Shown here piece by piece: positions 31,211 to 42,539 of a stretch of DNA of 64,000 nt. A program made the translations under genes and the position numbers. This DNA comes from Sinotaia quadrata. Lineage: Eukaryota > Mollusca > Gastropoda > Architaenioglossa > Viviparidae. The stretch spans positions 108,869,875 to 108,933,874 of the forward strand of contig CM054179.1 of NCBI GenBank assembly GCA_028829895.1, read 5' to 3'. Within the stretch, counting starts at the first letter, position 1. Each line of letters starts with the position of its first letter. A model generated the notes under the pieces. That model worked only from the letters and a program-made list of their open reading frames with translations, did no database searches and was not told the origin of the DNA.

Positions 31211-31455
31211 AATGTTAGCCATGGCAGATGTATATCTAATGTTAGCCATGGCAGATGTATAACTAATGTTAGCCACGAGGAGATGTATAACTAATGTTAG
31301 CCTTGACAGATGTATAACTAATGTTAGCCACGAGGAGATGTATAACTAATGTTAGCCATGGCAGATGTATATCTAATGTTAGCCATGGCAGATGTATAAC
31401 TAATGTTAGCCATGGTACATGTATATCTAATGTTATCCACGAGGAGATGTATAAC
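31211..31455. repeat. Minisatellite, about 27-bp unit, about 9 copies of two types
   Basis: Units TAATGTTAGCCATGGCAGAT and TAATGTTAGCCACGAGGAGA, each followed by GTATAACTA or GTATATC, are intermixed. Confidence 0.85.
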
Positions 31456-31854
31456 ATAGAGAGAAACCCAGTTCACAGATTTATATGTATTGATTTCCTA
31501 TCCAGATTATTTGGTCTCTCTATATTGATCTGTTGTCCAGGCCTGTACGGATCCTGTTAATTGGGAAAGTTTAATTAAGAAAAACAACTTCGCCATATGA
31601 CGAGCATCACAAGTATGTACTACAGACAAAACAAAGCAGACACTGTCCAAAAGTAATTTAGTATTCCTGGCAATGCGCCAACCAGAGGGAACAGTCCGTA
31701 CGCAAGAGTATTTACACAAGCTGCCAGTTTCATCAAATCTCAAAATGTATTGAATCACTGATGATTAAAGCCAGCAGCATACATCCAAAAACCCTGACAA
31801 TTAAAACCAGCATCGTAAGTCTAAAATCACTTCTGTTTAAACCAGTCCCATACG

Positions 31855-32025
31855 TCTCAAAACACTAGCACTGAAGTTTAAACCAGGACAATATTTCTCA
31901 AAATCAAAGAAGTTTAAACCAGGACAATATGTCTCAAAATCAAAGAAGTTTAAACCAGGACAATATGTCTCAAAATCAAAAAAGTTTAAACCAGGACCAT
32001 ATGTCTCAAAAGGTATTGACTCACT
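31855..32025. repeat. 36-bp minisatellite, about 4 copies
   Basis: The unit is AAGTTTAAACCAGGACAATA then TGTCTCAAAATCAAAG. Looser relatives (TTAAACCAG..CATACGTCTCAAAA) precede it from about 31765. Confidence 0.8.
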
Positions 32026-32044
32026 GACGCTTAAAATCAGTAAA

Positions 32045-32885
32045 GACTTATATTATCAGTTATGCTGAAAGACGCAAACTGTAGAAATGTATAAATATAC
32101 ACATAAACAGTAGAAATTTAAAAACAGACACATTAACTGTAGAAAATTTTATAAACTTAGACATAAACTGTAGAATTTATAAATTTAGTCATAAACTGTA
32201 GACATTTATATGCTTAGACATTAACTGTAGAAATTTATAAGCTTACACATAAACTGTACAAATGTATAAACTGAGACATAAACTGTAGAAATATATAAAA
32301 TCAGACATAAACTGTTGAAATGAATAAACTTAGACAGAAACTGTAGAAATGAATAAACTTAAACATAAACTATAGAAATGAATACATTTAAACATAAACT
32401 GTAGAAGTTTACAAAATTAGACATAAACTGTAGACATATTTAGACATAAACTGTAGAAAGGTATAAACTTTGATATAAACTGTAGTAATATATAAACTTA
32501 GACATAAACTGTAGAAATATATAACATTAAACTGTAGTAATGTTTAATAAACTTAGACATAAACTGTAGAAATATATAACATTAAACTGTAGTAATGTAT
32601 AAACTTAGACATAAACTTTAGAAATATATAACATTAAACTGTAGTAATGTATAAACTTAGACATAAACTTTAGAAATATATAACATTAAACTGTAGTAAT
32701 GTATAAACTGTAGAAATATATAACATTAAACTGTAGTAATAATTTAATATCTGTAGAAATATATAACTGTAGTAATGTATAAACTTAGACATAAACTGTA
32801 GAAATATATAACATTAAACTGTAGTAATGTGTAATAAACTTAGACATAAACTGTAGAAATGTATAAAGTTTGATATAAACTATAA
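32045..32885. repeat. Long minisatellite, about 28-30 bp unit, about 28 copies
   Basis: The core is TAGACATAAACTGTAGAAAT then GTATAAACT. Later copies form composite units alternating AACATTAAACTGTAGTAATG with TATAAACTTAGACATAAACT. Confidence 0.9.
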
Positions 32886-33234
32886 TAACGGCCAGAGACT
32901 GGAAACGATCAAACTCTTAGGGAACAGAAGTGCAATAGAATGCAATGGCGAAGCTGCAACGTTGTTCAAACGGATATTCTTCTTTACTGTGCTAATATAT
33001 TTACTGTTGCTAATTTTATTTCATTCTTTGTTTTTAAGTGTAGCGTATTACAGTACAACGCGTTGCAGGTAGTGAATAACTTAATTGTAACTGCAATCAT
33101 TGTATTCATTTTAATGTCACGATTTGATTATCTTGCGAGGGTGTGGGGCTGAGGAGCATATATAGTTATAGTACCCGATATGTCGTCATAAGCATCAATC
33201 TATGACTGATACAAGTTCATTAAAAATTAGTTAT
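32886..33234. other. Unique spacer between minisatellites
   Basis: A 70-codon frame at 32940-33152 shows no recognisable domain or splice context; not called. Confidence 0.4.
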
Positions 33235-33965
33235 TGATTTTAATTAAAACAAAAATATTTACTGAGTGCCTTTTAACGTTACCTGAATCAATCTACAATT
33301 AAAACAAATTTAAGTTACTTAATGCCTTTAACGTTACCTGAATGAATCTATAATTAAAACAAATTTAAGTTACTTAATGCCTTTAACGTTACCTGAATCA
33401 ATCTATAATTAAAACAAATTTAAGTTACTTAATGCCTTTTAACGTTACCTGAATCAATCTATAATTAAAACAAATTTAAGTTACTTAATGCCTTTTAACG
33501 TTACCTGAATCAATCTATAATTAAAACAAATTTAAGTTACTTAATGCCTTTTAACGTTGCAAGAATCAATCTATAAATAAAACAAAGGAGGTTACTGAAT
33601 GCCTTTTCCAAGTCACACAAACCAATCTATAATTAAAACAAAAGTAGTTACAGAACGTCACATAAATCAATCTTTTAAACAAATGAAATTACTGAATGCC
33701 TTTTCTATTTTCACATAAATCAGTTTTTAATTAAAACACATTTAGTTACTGGATGCCATTTCTAAAGTCACATGAATCAATCTATAATTAAAACATATGT
33801 AATTACATATTGCTGCTAAAGTCACATGAATCAATCTATAATTAAAACATGTAGTTACAGAATGCTGCTAAAGTCACATGAATCAATCTGTAATTAAAGC
33901 ATATGTAGTTACAGAATGCTGCTAAAGTCACATGAATCAATCGATAATTAAAACAAATGCTTATA
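33235..33965. repeat. Minisatellite, about 56-60 bp unit, about 12 copies
   Basis: The unit is CTATAATTAAAACAAATTTA, AGTTACTTAATGCCTTTTAA then CGTTACCTGAATCAAT. Copies are nearly perfect between 33290 and 33540 and decay toward 33965, with AAAGTCACATGAATCAATCT variants. Confidence 0.9.
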
Positions 33966-33989
33966 TACATAGAGCTAGTAATTGGCTCT

Positions 33990-34222
33990 CGAAACGTCAC
34001 ATTAATCTGTATATAAATAAAACAAATGCATGAATAGTTAGTAGCTAAATGGCTCTTGAAGCGTCACAAACGTCACATTAATCTGTATATAAATAAAACA
34101 AATGCATGAATAGTTAGTAGCTAAATGGCTCTTGAAGCGTCACAAACGTCACATTAATCTGTATATAAATAAAACAAATGCATGAATAGTTAGTAGCTAA
34201 ATGGCTCTTGAAGCGTCACCAG
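33990..34222. repeat. Tandem repeat of about 76 bp, 3 copies
   Basis: The unit is CGTCACATTAATCTGTATAT, AAATAAAACAAATGCATGAA, TAGTTAGTAGCTAAATGGCT then CTTGAAGCGTCACAAA. Confidence 0.9.
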
Positions 34223-34324
34223 CTAACACTCATTGCAGCTGTAAACTCAAACTAAACACAGTGACAAACACATGAAAAATATCACAGTGATATCTGTTCA
34301 TTCATTTAAGCGTATGCGTGCACG

Positions 34325-34709
34325 TGCTAAATGTATTAGTTTGTGTTGATTCATCGGGGAGTTGTGCGTGCGTACGTGAGAGTATAGCTATGAAAATATC
34401 AGTTTGTGTTGATTCGCTGGAGAGTTGTGCGTGTATGTGTGTGTGTGAGTGTAGAGCTAAGTATTAGCTTGTGTTGATTCATTGGAGGTGTGTGTTGGTG
34501 TGTGTGTGTGTGCGTGTGTAGAGCTATGAAGAGTATTAGTTTATGTTGATTGACTGGAGAGTTGCGTGTGTGTGTGTGTGAGCGAAGAGCTATGAAGAGA
34601 ATTAGTTTGTGTTGATTGACTAGAGACTTGTGTGTGTGTGTGTGTGTGTATGTTTGAGAGAGCGAAGAGCTATAAAGAGAATTAGTTTTGTGTTGATTGA
34701 CTGGAGAGT

Positions 34710-34743
<34 letters not shown>

Positions 34744-34800
34744 CGTGTGTGTTTGTGTGTGCGTGAGCGTAGAGCTATGAAGAGTGTTAGTTTGGGAGTA
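34325..34800. repeat. Compound minisatellite of about 75-95 bp units, each with a (GT)n tract
   Basis: Units read AGAGCTATGAAGAGTATTAG, TTTGTGTTGATTGACTGGAG, AGTTGTGTG(TG)n. About six copies differ mainly in GT length. Confidence 0.85.
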
Positions 34801-36160
34801 AAGTGCTCCCAAGTTTCTCTTTGATCACGCTGCACATCAGTCGCCCCGCCTCTTTAATCATTTTGCCTCATTCCACCCACCCCCCTCCTTCCGTTTCTTT
34901 TTAAATTTTACCTATATAAACGAGGAAAAAGAATTCCACCTGTCGACAAGGCCTTTCACTAAAGTGGGAAGCGAGTTACTGGAATACTAACTATCAGGTG
35001 AAGGTTGAGGCCCAGAACAGGTATAGTTTTCGGAAAAGAGTTACATTTTTAAGGAAGATCCACAGGCTGCCTCATAAATGCAAACAGTAATTAGATGTAT
35101 TTAACAAATTTATTATCAAGATTTTAATTAAAAGTATGTTGCTTGAAAGAAGAAAAAGTATTTTTAATTATTTGCAGAAATTGTATATGCTGTAGCTTAT
35201 AACAAATTGTTGGCAAAGTTCATATTTAGGGAAATAAACAGACAATCTTTGTTAACATCAGGTGCATATTACATAATATTAATTTACTATTGAATAAATA
35301 GTAAACACATACACACATTCATTTACACACAAAAGAAATTGTTGGCATTATATATATATATTAATAAAACAAATTTAACTTAAATAATAATGCCAACACA
35401 ACATAAAATAATTACAAATTAAATATTTAATTAAATATGCAAGCTAATTAAAATATTTTATATATTTTGTCATAGTTAGCTTACTTTTAAAAATATATTT
35501 TCGAAATTTCATTTTAGTTTTAAGTTAGTGTTTTGTTAATATAATCTTTACTTTTATTTAAGACGCAATTAGATTAACACTTTAATGAATTTTAAAATAA
35601 TTTAAATTTTAATGCTGCTGTTCAGTAAAAATTTAGATTTAATACTAGTGAAATATACGCACTTTTGTTATTTTGAATGTAATTTTCTTTTGCTGACGAT
35701 TTAGATCCAATTTAGAGCGCACATCTATATGTGCATAAAAATTTTTTAATATGCTTATAACTTTAGTTTTCAATTTCAGTAACCAACCAAGTGCAACACT
35801 CTTCTTACTTTGAGTATAATTTAAGTTTTTAATTTAGAGCTGGTCGAGCATAAACTTTTGTCTAATTTTTCAACACTACGCACATACGAACAGTTGCGCA
35901 ATTGGCCTATGCATACATACGTATACTGCAGACATACAAGCTTTCATTTATCTGCATACAAGACGCCGTTGTCTCAAACGTACTGTAAGTGAAATGAAGT
36001 GAGTATATTAATATGGCAGGCATATACAATTATTTTCTCTCTCTGTTGCATATCATCGCAAAACGGTACAGGCAATTATTAATTAATTTACGCTTATGAC
36101 ATTTTCTCACTCCAGTATCCACTCCCATTTCAGTAACCCTCCCCTCTTCCCCCAAACATT
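34801..36160. other. Intergenic DNA, no gene recognised
   Basis: Very AT-rich, with palindrome-like AATTAAATATTTAATTAA around 35.4 kb. No open frame of interest. Confidence 0.5.
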
Positions 36161-36164
36161 CTGC

Positions 36165-36890
36165 CTGCATACATACAAACGTACATTCATGTACACACAA
36201 ACATACACACAAACATACATTTTAAATGTATACATACACACAAACATTCATGTATACACAAACACAAAAAGGTACATACAGACATTCATGTACACACACA
36301 AACACATACAAACATTCACATTCATGAACACAAATACATACACACAAACGTACACACAGACACTCATATATACACATATATACACACAGACATTTATGTA
36401 TACACATACATACACACAATAGTACATACAGACATTCACGTACACACAGGCATACATACAAACATCCATGTACATACATTTACATATAGACTTTCATGTA
36501 CACACATAAAGACAGAGGCATTCATATACACACACACATATGAACGTAAGCACATAATTTATGTACACACATACATACACATAAATATATACAGACATTC
36601 ATGTATACAGGTACATACAGATATTCATGTATATACATGCAAACATTCACACGTACATACAGACATTCATGTATATATATGCAAACATTCACACGTACAT
36701 ACAGACATTCATGTATATACATGCAAACATTCACACGTACATACAGACATTCATGCACACATATATAAAAGCAAACATACATATAAACATTCATACACAT
36801 CATACATACGCCTAAACAGACATTTTTGTACATACACACACATTCATTTACACACATACAGATATATACGCGTCCATATACAGACAACAA
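36165..36890. repeat. ACATACA-rich block with units of about 41-45 bp
   Basis: Repeated GTACATACAGACATTCATGT, ATATACATGCAAACATTCAC and similar. It is most regular at 36600-36760. The Cys/Tyr/Val-rich minus frames are artefacts of composition. Confidence 0.85.
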
Positions 36891-37111
36891 TAATATAAAA
36901 GCGTTCAGTCAACTCTTGCAGGACACCTTGTAATATTTTCACCTCCCCCCCCCCCAGTTATCATGTAGAAAAGCCGAAACCTTTTCAATAAATGCTATTT
37001 ATGCAACATTTTGAAGTTTCAACTTGTGTTCTTTTTCTTCACAATTGGAAACTATTTTCCCTCTGAGGTTTTCATATACATTTACTCATGACGCATGACG
37101 CATTGCCCTGG

Positions 37112-37117
<6 letters not shown>

Positions 37118-37197
<80 letters not shown>
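37118..37197. repeat. (CA)n microsatellite
   Basis: Uninterrupted CA run about 490 bp upstream of the sulfatase gene 2 start. Confidence 0.95.
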
Positions 37198-37201
<4 letters not shown>

Positions 37202-37688
37202 AACACACATACGCACAAAGAATGAACACTCTCGGACTAGATAAACGCAGCTACATCTACGATCAAGTGCAGAAAGTGTCTCGATTTCCCTGCATATATT
37301 TGCGAAATAACAATAAAATATTTTAATTTCCTTGATGCCTGGGGTTCACTCGCAATAAATGATTCTTATCGTACGAGGCACTCTCTGGGAATATACAAAG
37401 CGCTAAAAGCATCATCTGGCTTAATGACATTATTAATAGACACACATGGCTTTCTTCTTTCTTTGACTCATCTTTTTCGTCGATTATGATATACTAATGG
37501 CTTAAGAAATTTGGAAAAAATGCTATTAAAATACCCCCACCCCCACCCCCACCCGTCGATAGAAAAGCAATCATGATAAAACAAAAACAAAATACACTAG
37601 ATGGAATAGTTCTAACATTATTACTTTTTTATTATTATTTTGGGGCCAAAGGTTGAGCGCACTGAGGTGTCTGGAGTTATCCGCGAGC

Positions 37689-38650
37689 ATGTTGTTAGCA
37701 ACACTGATCTTTGGAAATCTTGTGCACACGGCACTATGTGCTTCACGCCCCCACATTCTCGTCATCATGGCGGACGACCTGGGTTGGAATGACGTCGGCT
37801 GGCGAGACCCTGACATGCGTACTCCGAACTTGGACCGGCTGGCGTCTGAAGGTGTCGTGCTGACCAATGCCTACATGCAGCAGGTGTGCAGTCCGTCACG
37901 CGCCGCCTTCCTGTCGGGCAAGTACCCCTTCCGGTATGGCATGCAGCACTCCGTTCTTGGGGCAACAAGTGCCACATCCATGCCTCTAGGCTTCCGAATT
38001 CTCCCTCAGCGTCTGAAGGAACTGGGGTACGCCACTCACATGGTGGGCAAGTGGCATTTGGGATTTTGCAAATGGGAAATGACGCCAACATATCGAGGTT
38101 TTGACACTTTTTACGGAATGTACAATGGGGTGGCCGACTACTTCAACCACACCGGACATTATGACGGCTATGATCTGTGGTTAAATAAGCAGGTCCTTTG
38201 GTCAGAACGAGGTCAATATTCCACGCACCTTTTTACCAGGAGAACTCAAAGACTCCTGGAAGAAAACAATCCGGCTCAGCCACTGTTTATCTTCCTCTCC
38301 TACCAGGCTGTGCACGGTCCTCTGCAGGTCCCTGATAACTACGTCACGCGCTTCTGCTCTCACGTGACTAATGAAACCCGACGTATCCGTTGCGCTATGA
38401 CGGCAGCCATGGACGAGGGAATAGGGAACATCACGGCCACTCTGCAGCAGAGGGGATACATGGACAACCTTCTGATCTTCTTCACGAGCGATAATGGAGG
38501 TCCCGTGAAATCTGGTTCCAGTAACTGGCCCCTGAGAGGATCCAAGATCACATTGTGGGAGGGGGGTACGAAGGCAGTTTCCTTTCTTCACAGTCGGACA
38601 CTTTTGGTTGGTCCATACATTTATGACGGCATTATTCATGCTGTGGACTG
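37689..38650 (+). CDS. Sulfatase gene 2, coding exon 1
   Basis: Catalytic domain exon; donor GTAAGT at 38651, phase 2. From 38354 to 38606 it matches gene 3 (49421-49673) with three mismatches in 253 bp. Confidence 0.93.
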
Positions 38651-39171
38651 GTAAGTTGCATAATTAAAAAAAAAACAATATACAGGTTTAAATTTAATCT
38701 ACAGAATTCATAGAACGACATTTAAAGTACTCGTTTAAAGTAGTCAAAATTTCACGCACTGTTGATTTCTTTTTCTATTTTGCGTCTTTTTCTTTCTTTC
38801 TCTCCATTTAATTTGTATGTACTAAATACAAACGTCGAGAGTTAAAATTAATTATTTGGACTAAATTCAATACTACTACCCTTTCTTTAATACAGTTTTC
38901 TTTCTGTCTAAATTATTAATTCTAAGGTTTCCAACTTTTGTCCGAGTGGCCGGGGATTGTCTTCCCATTACTGGAATAGACGGGGTGGATCAATGGAACA
39001 GAATAGTCACCAAAACGTCAAGCATGCGCAATGAGTTTGTCTATAATATTGATGACGAAAATGACTGTGCCGCTCTGCGCATGGGCAGATATAAACTTAC
39101 ATATAACAACCCTGGCAGTCCTGGTAAGAAAACATTAATTTTCATCCACCCATCTATCCATCCATCCATCC

Positions 39172-39265
<94 letters not shown>

Positions 39266-40884
39266 GGCAGTAAATTTGCCTACCTCTATTTCTAGAGTTA
39301 ATTGTTAAATTGTCAAAGTGACCAGACCTTGGGAACTCCTTATGATGGCATTTTTGTAAGAGTTGGAGTAAACAACTTGAGTTGAGAATAAGCTAGAAAA
39401 TTGCTGACACAATCCAAACCAGTTCCAACTGGATGAGTAGTTTTTTCTGACTAATAGTTTCACACTTGTTCATATTATATTCATTCACTGGGGATGGACC
39501 GGAAGTTTCTTTGTTGAACAAGTACTCTATTCTAATCACTTTGAATTTGGACACAACTTGGGTCCAGTCATAAAGGCTATCGTTAGCTTATGGTAAGATA
39601 TCTGACTGATAAAGAAAGAATGGAGTATTGTTTATATGTTTGTTATTGTTTATGGTTTGAATTTGATAATGCTTATGTAATTGAACCATTGTTTCTATGT
39701 TCACTAAGTTGACTATGTTGTACATTATACTTGTGAATTTTGATTGATACTATATTTCTTATGCTGTGTGTGTATCAGGCTAACGAAATTGTTGCAGGAT
39801 TTGTAAATTGAGAAAGCTTGTAAGAAAAAAATGTTTACAGATGAAATATGCCTGAAGTTTAGTGCTGCCTTAAAAAAATCCTACTTTTGCAGAGCAAGCC
39901 TTTTTGTTTTACTTTTTTGTCACATTATACTACAGTGGCTACTGTGCTCTACTAGATTACATTGGTGTGTGAATCCGGCATTGTCATCAACTTATCAGTA
40001 AAACGTGTTGCTGTAAGTCGATTCCTATGAATTCAATTCGATTATAATTATCAATATGGCGGAAATTCATGAAGATTGTTTTGACTGTTCTATGCATTCT
40101 TCCTGATGTGCTTGATAGCACATGTGAAATTCAGGACGATACTTTATGGCATGCTTGGAGAGTGTGTCAAAGATTCTGGAACTGTTGTGTAATGTGCCTC
40201 TAGAAGGGACACATAGGACCTCGCCTCAAGGCGAACTGTTGCAAACTGTGTGACTGTGAAACACGTGCCAGCGACAGCTGCAATCTTTGACTAGATTGTG
40301 AGCCCTGACTTTAATTATTTCTATGAAACTCTACTCTCATTTCAGTGATGATATCCATGAACTTGATTATGTATTTAGGTTAATTGACTGTTTATGTCTA
40401 TACTAGGATAAAGTGAATGATCGTCCAACGTTGTGAAGTGATGTAAATGTCAAAACTCTTTTGATTTTATTCATATGTTGTATATTTGTTTTTTTGATTT
40501 AATAAATTTATTGTTAAATTTATTGACATTCTTACGCATATTGATAACTTTATGTTAGAGACGAAAGTGGGTGGAGGGGGATCACTAACATAGATTCAAA
40601 GGCGGATTTATCTTCTCTTCTGGTAAGAAGTTTTCCACCTATGGAAATGTTGTGTGATGGTAAATGTTTGTCTTTAATGTTGTGTGATGGTAAATGTTTG
40701 TCTTGAATGTTGTGGAAGAGCGAAACGTTTACACCCACATATCCACCACGTGACAGAGACGAGTGGTGTCTTCTGGAGATTTATTAACAAGATAAAATAA
40801 GATTCTCATCACTTGTAATTAGTTATAGGTGATTAATTAATTAATATTAATCATAACCATTAATTAGGTGACGTTGGTGTCATA

Positions 40885-40958
<74 letters not shown>

Positions 40959-41361
40959 GTCTGTCTATATATCTATCTGTCTGTCTATCTATCTGTCTAT
41001 CTATCTGTCTGTCTATATATCTATCTATCTGATCACCGTGAATAATCAATATAATATTGTATGGGTAAAATGTTTTGTATATATTTATTGAGCAGGAGGC
41101 TGGTATAACCCGCCAAAGGGAAAAACAACCCCTCCTGAGCCAACTGAACGTTACAAGGATTACATGCTGTTCGATCTTATGACTGATCCTTCTGAGAAAA
41201 CTAATTTGAAAAGCGATTCCAACCTGCAGAGCACTCTCTTGTTGATGAAAGAAAAATTGGCATCCTACAAGGCTGATATGGTTCCTTCAGTTCAAGGGGA
41301 GAAACTACCAGCTAGCAATCCAAACAAATGGGGTGGAGCGTGGACCCCTGGCTGGTGTTAA
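37689..41361 (+). CDS. ARSB-like sulfatase gene 2 (3 coding exons, 474 aa)
   Basis: Exons 37689-38650, 38927-39123 and 41096-41361 join to 474 codons plus TAA. The start is ATG 37689, which gives a typical signal peptide ([19 protein letters not shown]). A frame open from 37653 begins with TTG and is not a metazoan start; an acceptor-like CCAAAG ends at 37651. Catalytic residues are all present: D29-D30, C67-S-P-S-R71, K121/H123, H209, D268-N269 and K286. It differs from gene 1 in the segment after the active-site helix ([11 protein letters not shown] replaces the NESLPL sequon) and in [16 protein letters not shown], so substrate contacts may differ. The C-terminus has [14 protein letters not shown] and [10 protein letters not shown]. 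It has the shortest introns of the three (276 bp and 1972 bp). Predicted role as for gene 1: a formylglycine-dependent secreted or lysosomal sulfatase of unknown glycan specificity. Confidence 0.93.
38927..39123 (+). CDS. Sulfatase gene 2, coding exon 2
   Basis: 197 nt; acceptor ATTCTAAG (ends 38926), donor GTAAGA at 39124. Encodes [30 protein letters not shown] and [17 protein letters not shown]. Confidence 0.92.
39150..39264. repeat. (CCAT)n(CTAT)n microsatellite
   Basis: It starts 27 bp after exon 2 of gene 2 and ends flush against a family A repeat. Confidence 0.95.
39265..40012 (+). repeat. Dispersed repeat family A, copy in sulfatase gene 2 intron 2
   Basis: It has the same ordered blocks as 10650-11410: GCAGTAAATTTGCCTA, TTATGATGGCATTTTTGTAA, TGACTAATAGTTTCACACTT, TGGACCGGAAGTTTC, ATTCTAATCACTTTGA, TTAGCTTATGGTAAG, CTTATGCTGTGTGTGT and CTTATCAGTAAAACG. 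Its left edge abuts the CTAT array directly. The intron from 40013 to 40880 holds no further feature beyond a 30-bp duplication (TGTTGTGTGATGGTAAATGT) near 40650-40700. Confidence 0.75.
40884..41031. repeat. (CTAT)n/(CTGT) microsatellite
   Basis: CTAT run followed by interspersed CTGT and TATA variants, ending about 65 bp before exon 3 of gene 2. Confidence 0.95.
41096..41361 (+). CDS. Sulfatase gene 2, coding exon 3
   Basis: 266 nt; acceptor TTTATTGAGCAG (ends 41095). Encodes [17 protein letters not shown], the [14 protein letters not shown] motif and the final [10 protein letters not shown], then TAA. Confidence 0.92.
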
Positions 41362-41404
41362 TTGTTCATCCTGCGTATAGATTTAAATCTAGCAGTTTAT
41401 GGTA

Positions 41405-41640
41405 CAGATAAAATGTACCTATTTTTGTACTTGTGATCCTTTCTTAACTTGATAAAATGTACCTATTTTTGTACTTGTGATCCTTTCTTAACTTGATAAA
41501 ATGTACCTATTTTTGTACTTGTGATCCTTTCTTAACTTGATAAAATGTACCTATTTTTGTACTTGTGATCCTTTCATAACTTGATAAAATGTACCTATTT
41601 TTGTACTTGTGATCCTTTCTTAACTTGATAAAATTTCAAA
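41405..41640. repeat. 44-bp minisatellite in the 3' region of sulfatase gene 2, about 5 copies
   Basis: The unit is GATAAAATGTACCTATTTTT then GTACTTGTGATCCTTTCTTAACTT. It starts about 45 bp after the stop codon and is nearly perfect. Every unit has GATAAA, a known weak variant of the polyadenylation hexamer. Confidence 0.9.
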
Positions 41641-42535
41641 ATTTATATGTAAAGTGCTCGTCTGTTTATTTTTTCTCTGTCGATTAATATCAGTGTACAT
41701 GCAAATATACAAAAATAAGATAAAACAAATCCAATGACATACTTTCTATGATGATTATTCAAAAATAAAATTACTAAATAGTAAAAAATTAAAATATGAA
41801 AACTACAATGGATTTATGGTAAGAAAAATTAATATTATTATGTTTTATGTTACGAACATACCTGCTTGATCTCTCCTCAACATGGAAGAAATTAAGTAAA
41901 AATTAAAATAAAACTTAATGAAACAGTCAGCAAATCTCAAATATATTACAGAACAGTTCACAATCAGCAAATCCCAAATATATTACAGGGCAGTCCACAA
42001 TCAGCAAATGGTCAAGATCTCGCAGAGTTGACACGTTCACTTTGAAGATCACTTGCTTAGTGGTTGGCCTGAAAGAAACCAACTGTAAAAGAAATGCATC
42101 GTTCAGTCCATCAGTGTTTATCATTGAGAGTCTTAGCAGCTATTGATCGTCCAGTATACAGAGTATATTAGGCTGAAGTACTGGGGATTTTCTGCACCAA
42201 GTTACATGCTTTTAAAGCTATTGTTTAGTTGTAAAATAAAAATATCAATGGTGTTATTGAAAACTGTAATTAAAAAAATGATCTGGCGGCTGGTTATCAA
42301 TATAATTTTAATTAGTTAATAAAATGTCGTTTACACCTCCCAAATATTTTTGTTTTTTGAAAATCTTCATTAATACCCATTCACTGCTTACTGTCACAGC
42401 TTTTCTTTCGCTTTGTCAAAATCCTTGGATAGTCTAACAATCCTTTAATGCTGCCTGTAAATGTCCTGTTACTTTCAGTAAAACCGAGACAAAAACAAAT
42501 TGAAAAGTTTGTATAACGTTTTGTAAGTTCAAAAC
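41641..42535. other. Intergenic DNA after sulfatase gene 2
   Basis: AT-rich; a small duplication of CAGCAAATCYCAAATATATT occurs near 41930-41985. No gene recognised. Confidence 0.5.
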
Positions 42536-42539
42536 TTCT

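Noticed and set aside
36222..36890. Cys/Val/Tyr-rich minus-strand frames resembling cysteine-rich peptides or toxins
   Set aside because: They translate the ACATACA repeat; Cys spacing follows the repeat period and there is no signal peptide or splice context.
37653..37688. Upstream start for sulfatase gene 2
   Set aside because: The codon is TTG and the 12 extra residues would spoil the signal peptide; ATG 37689 is used.
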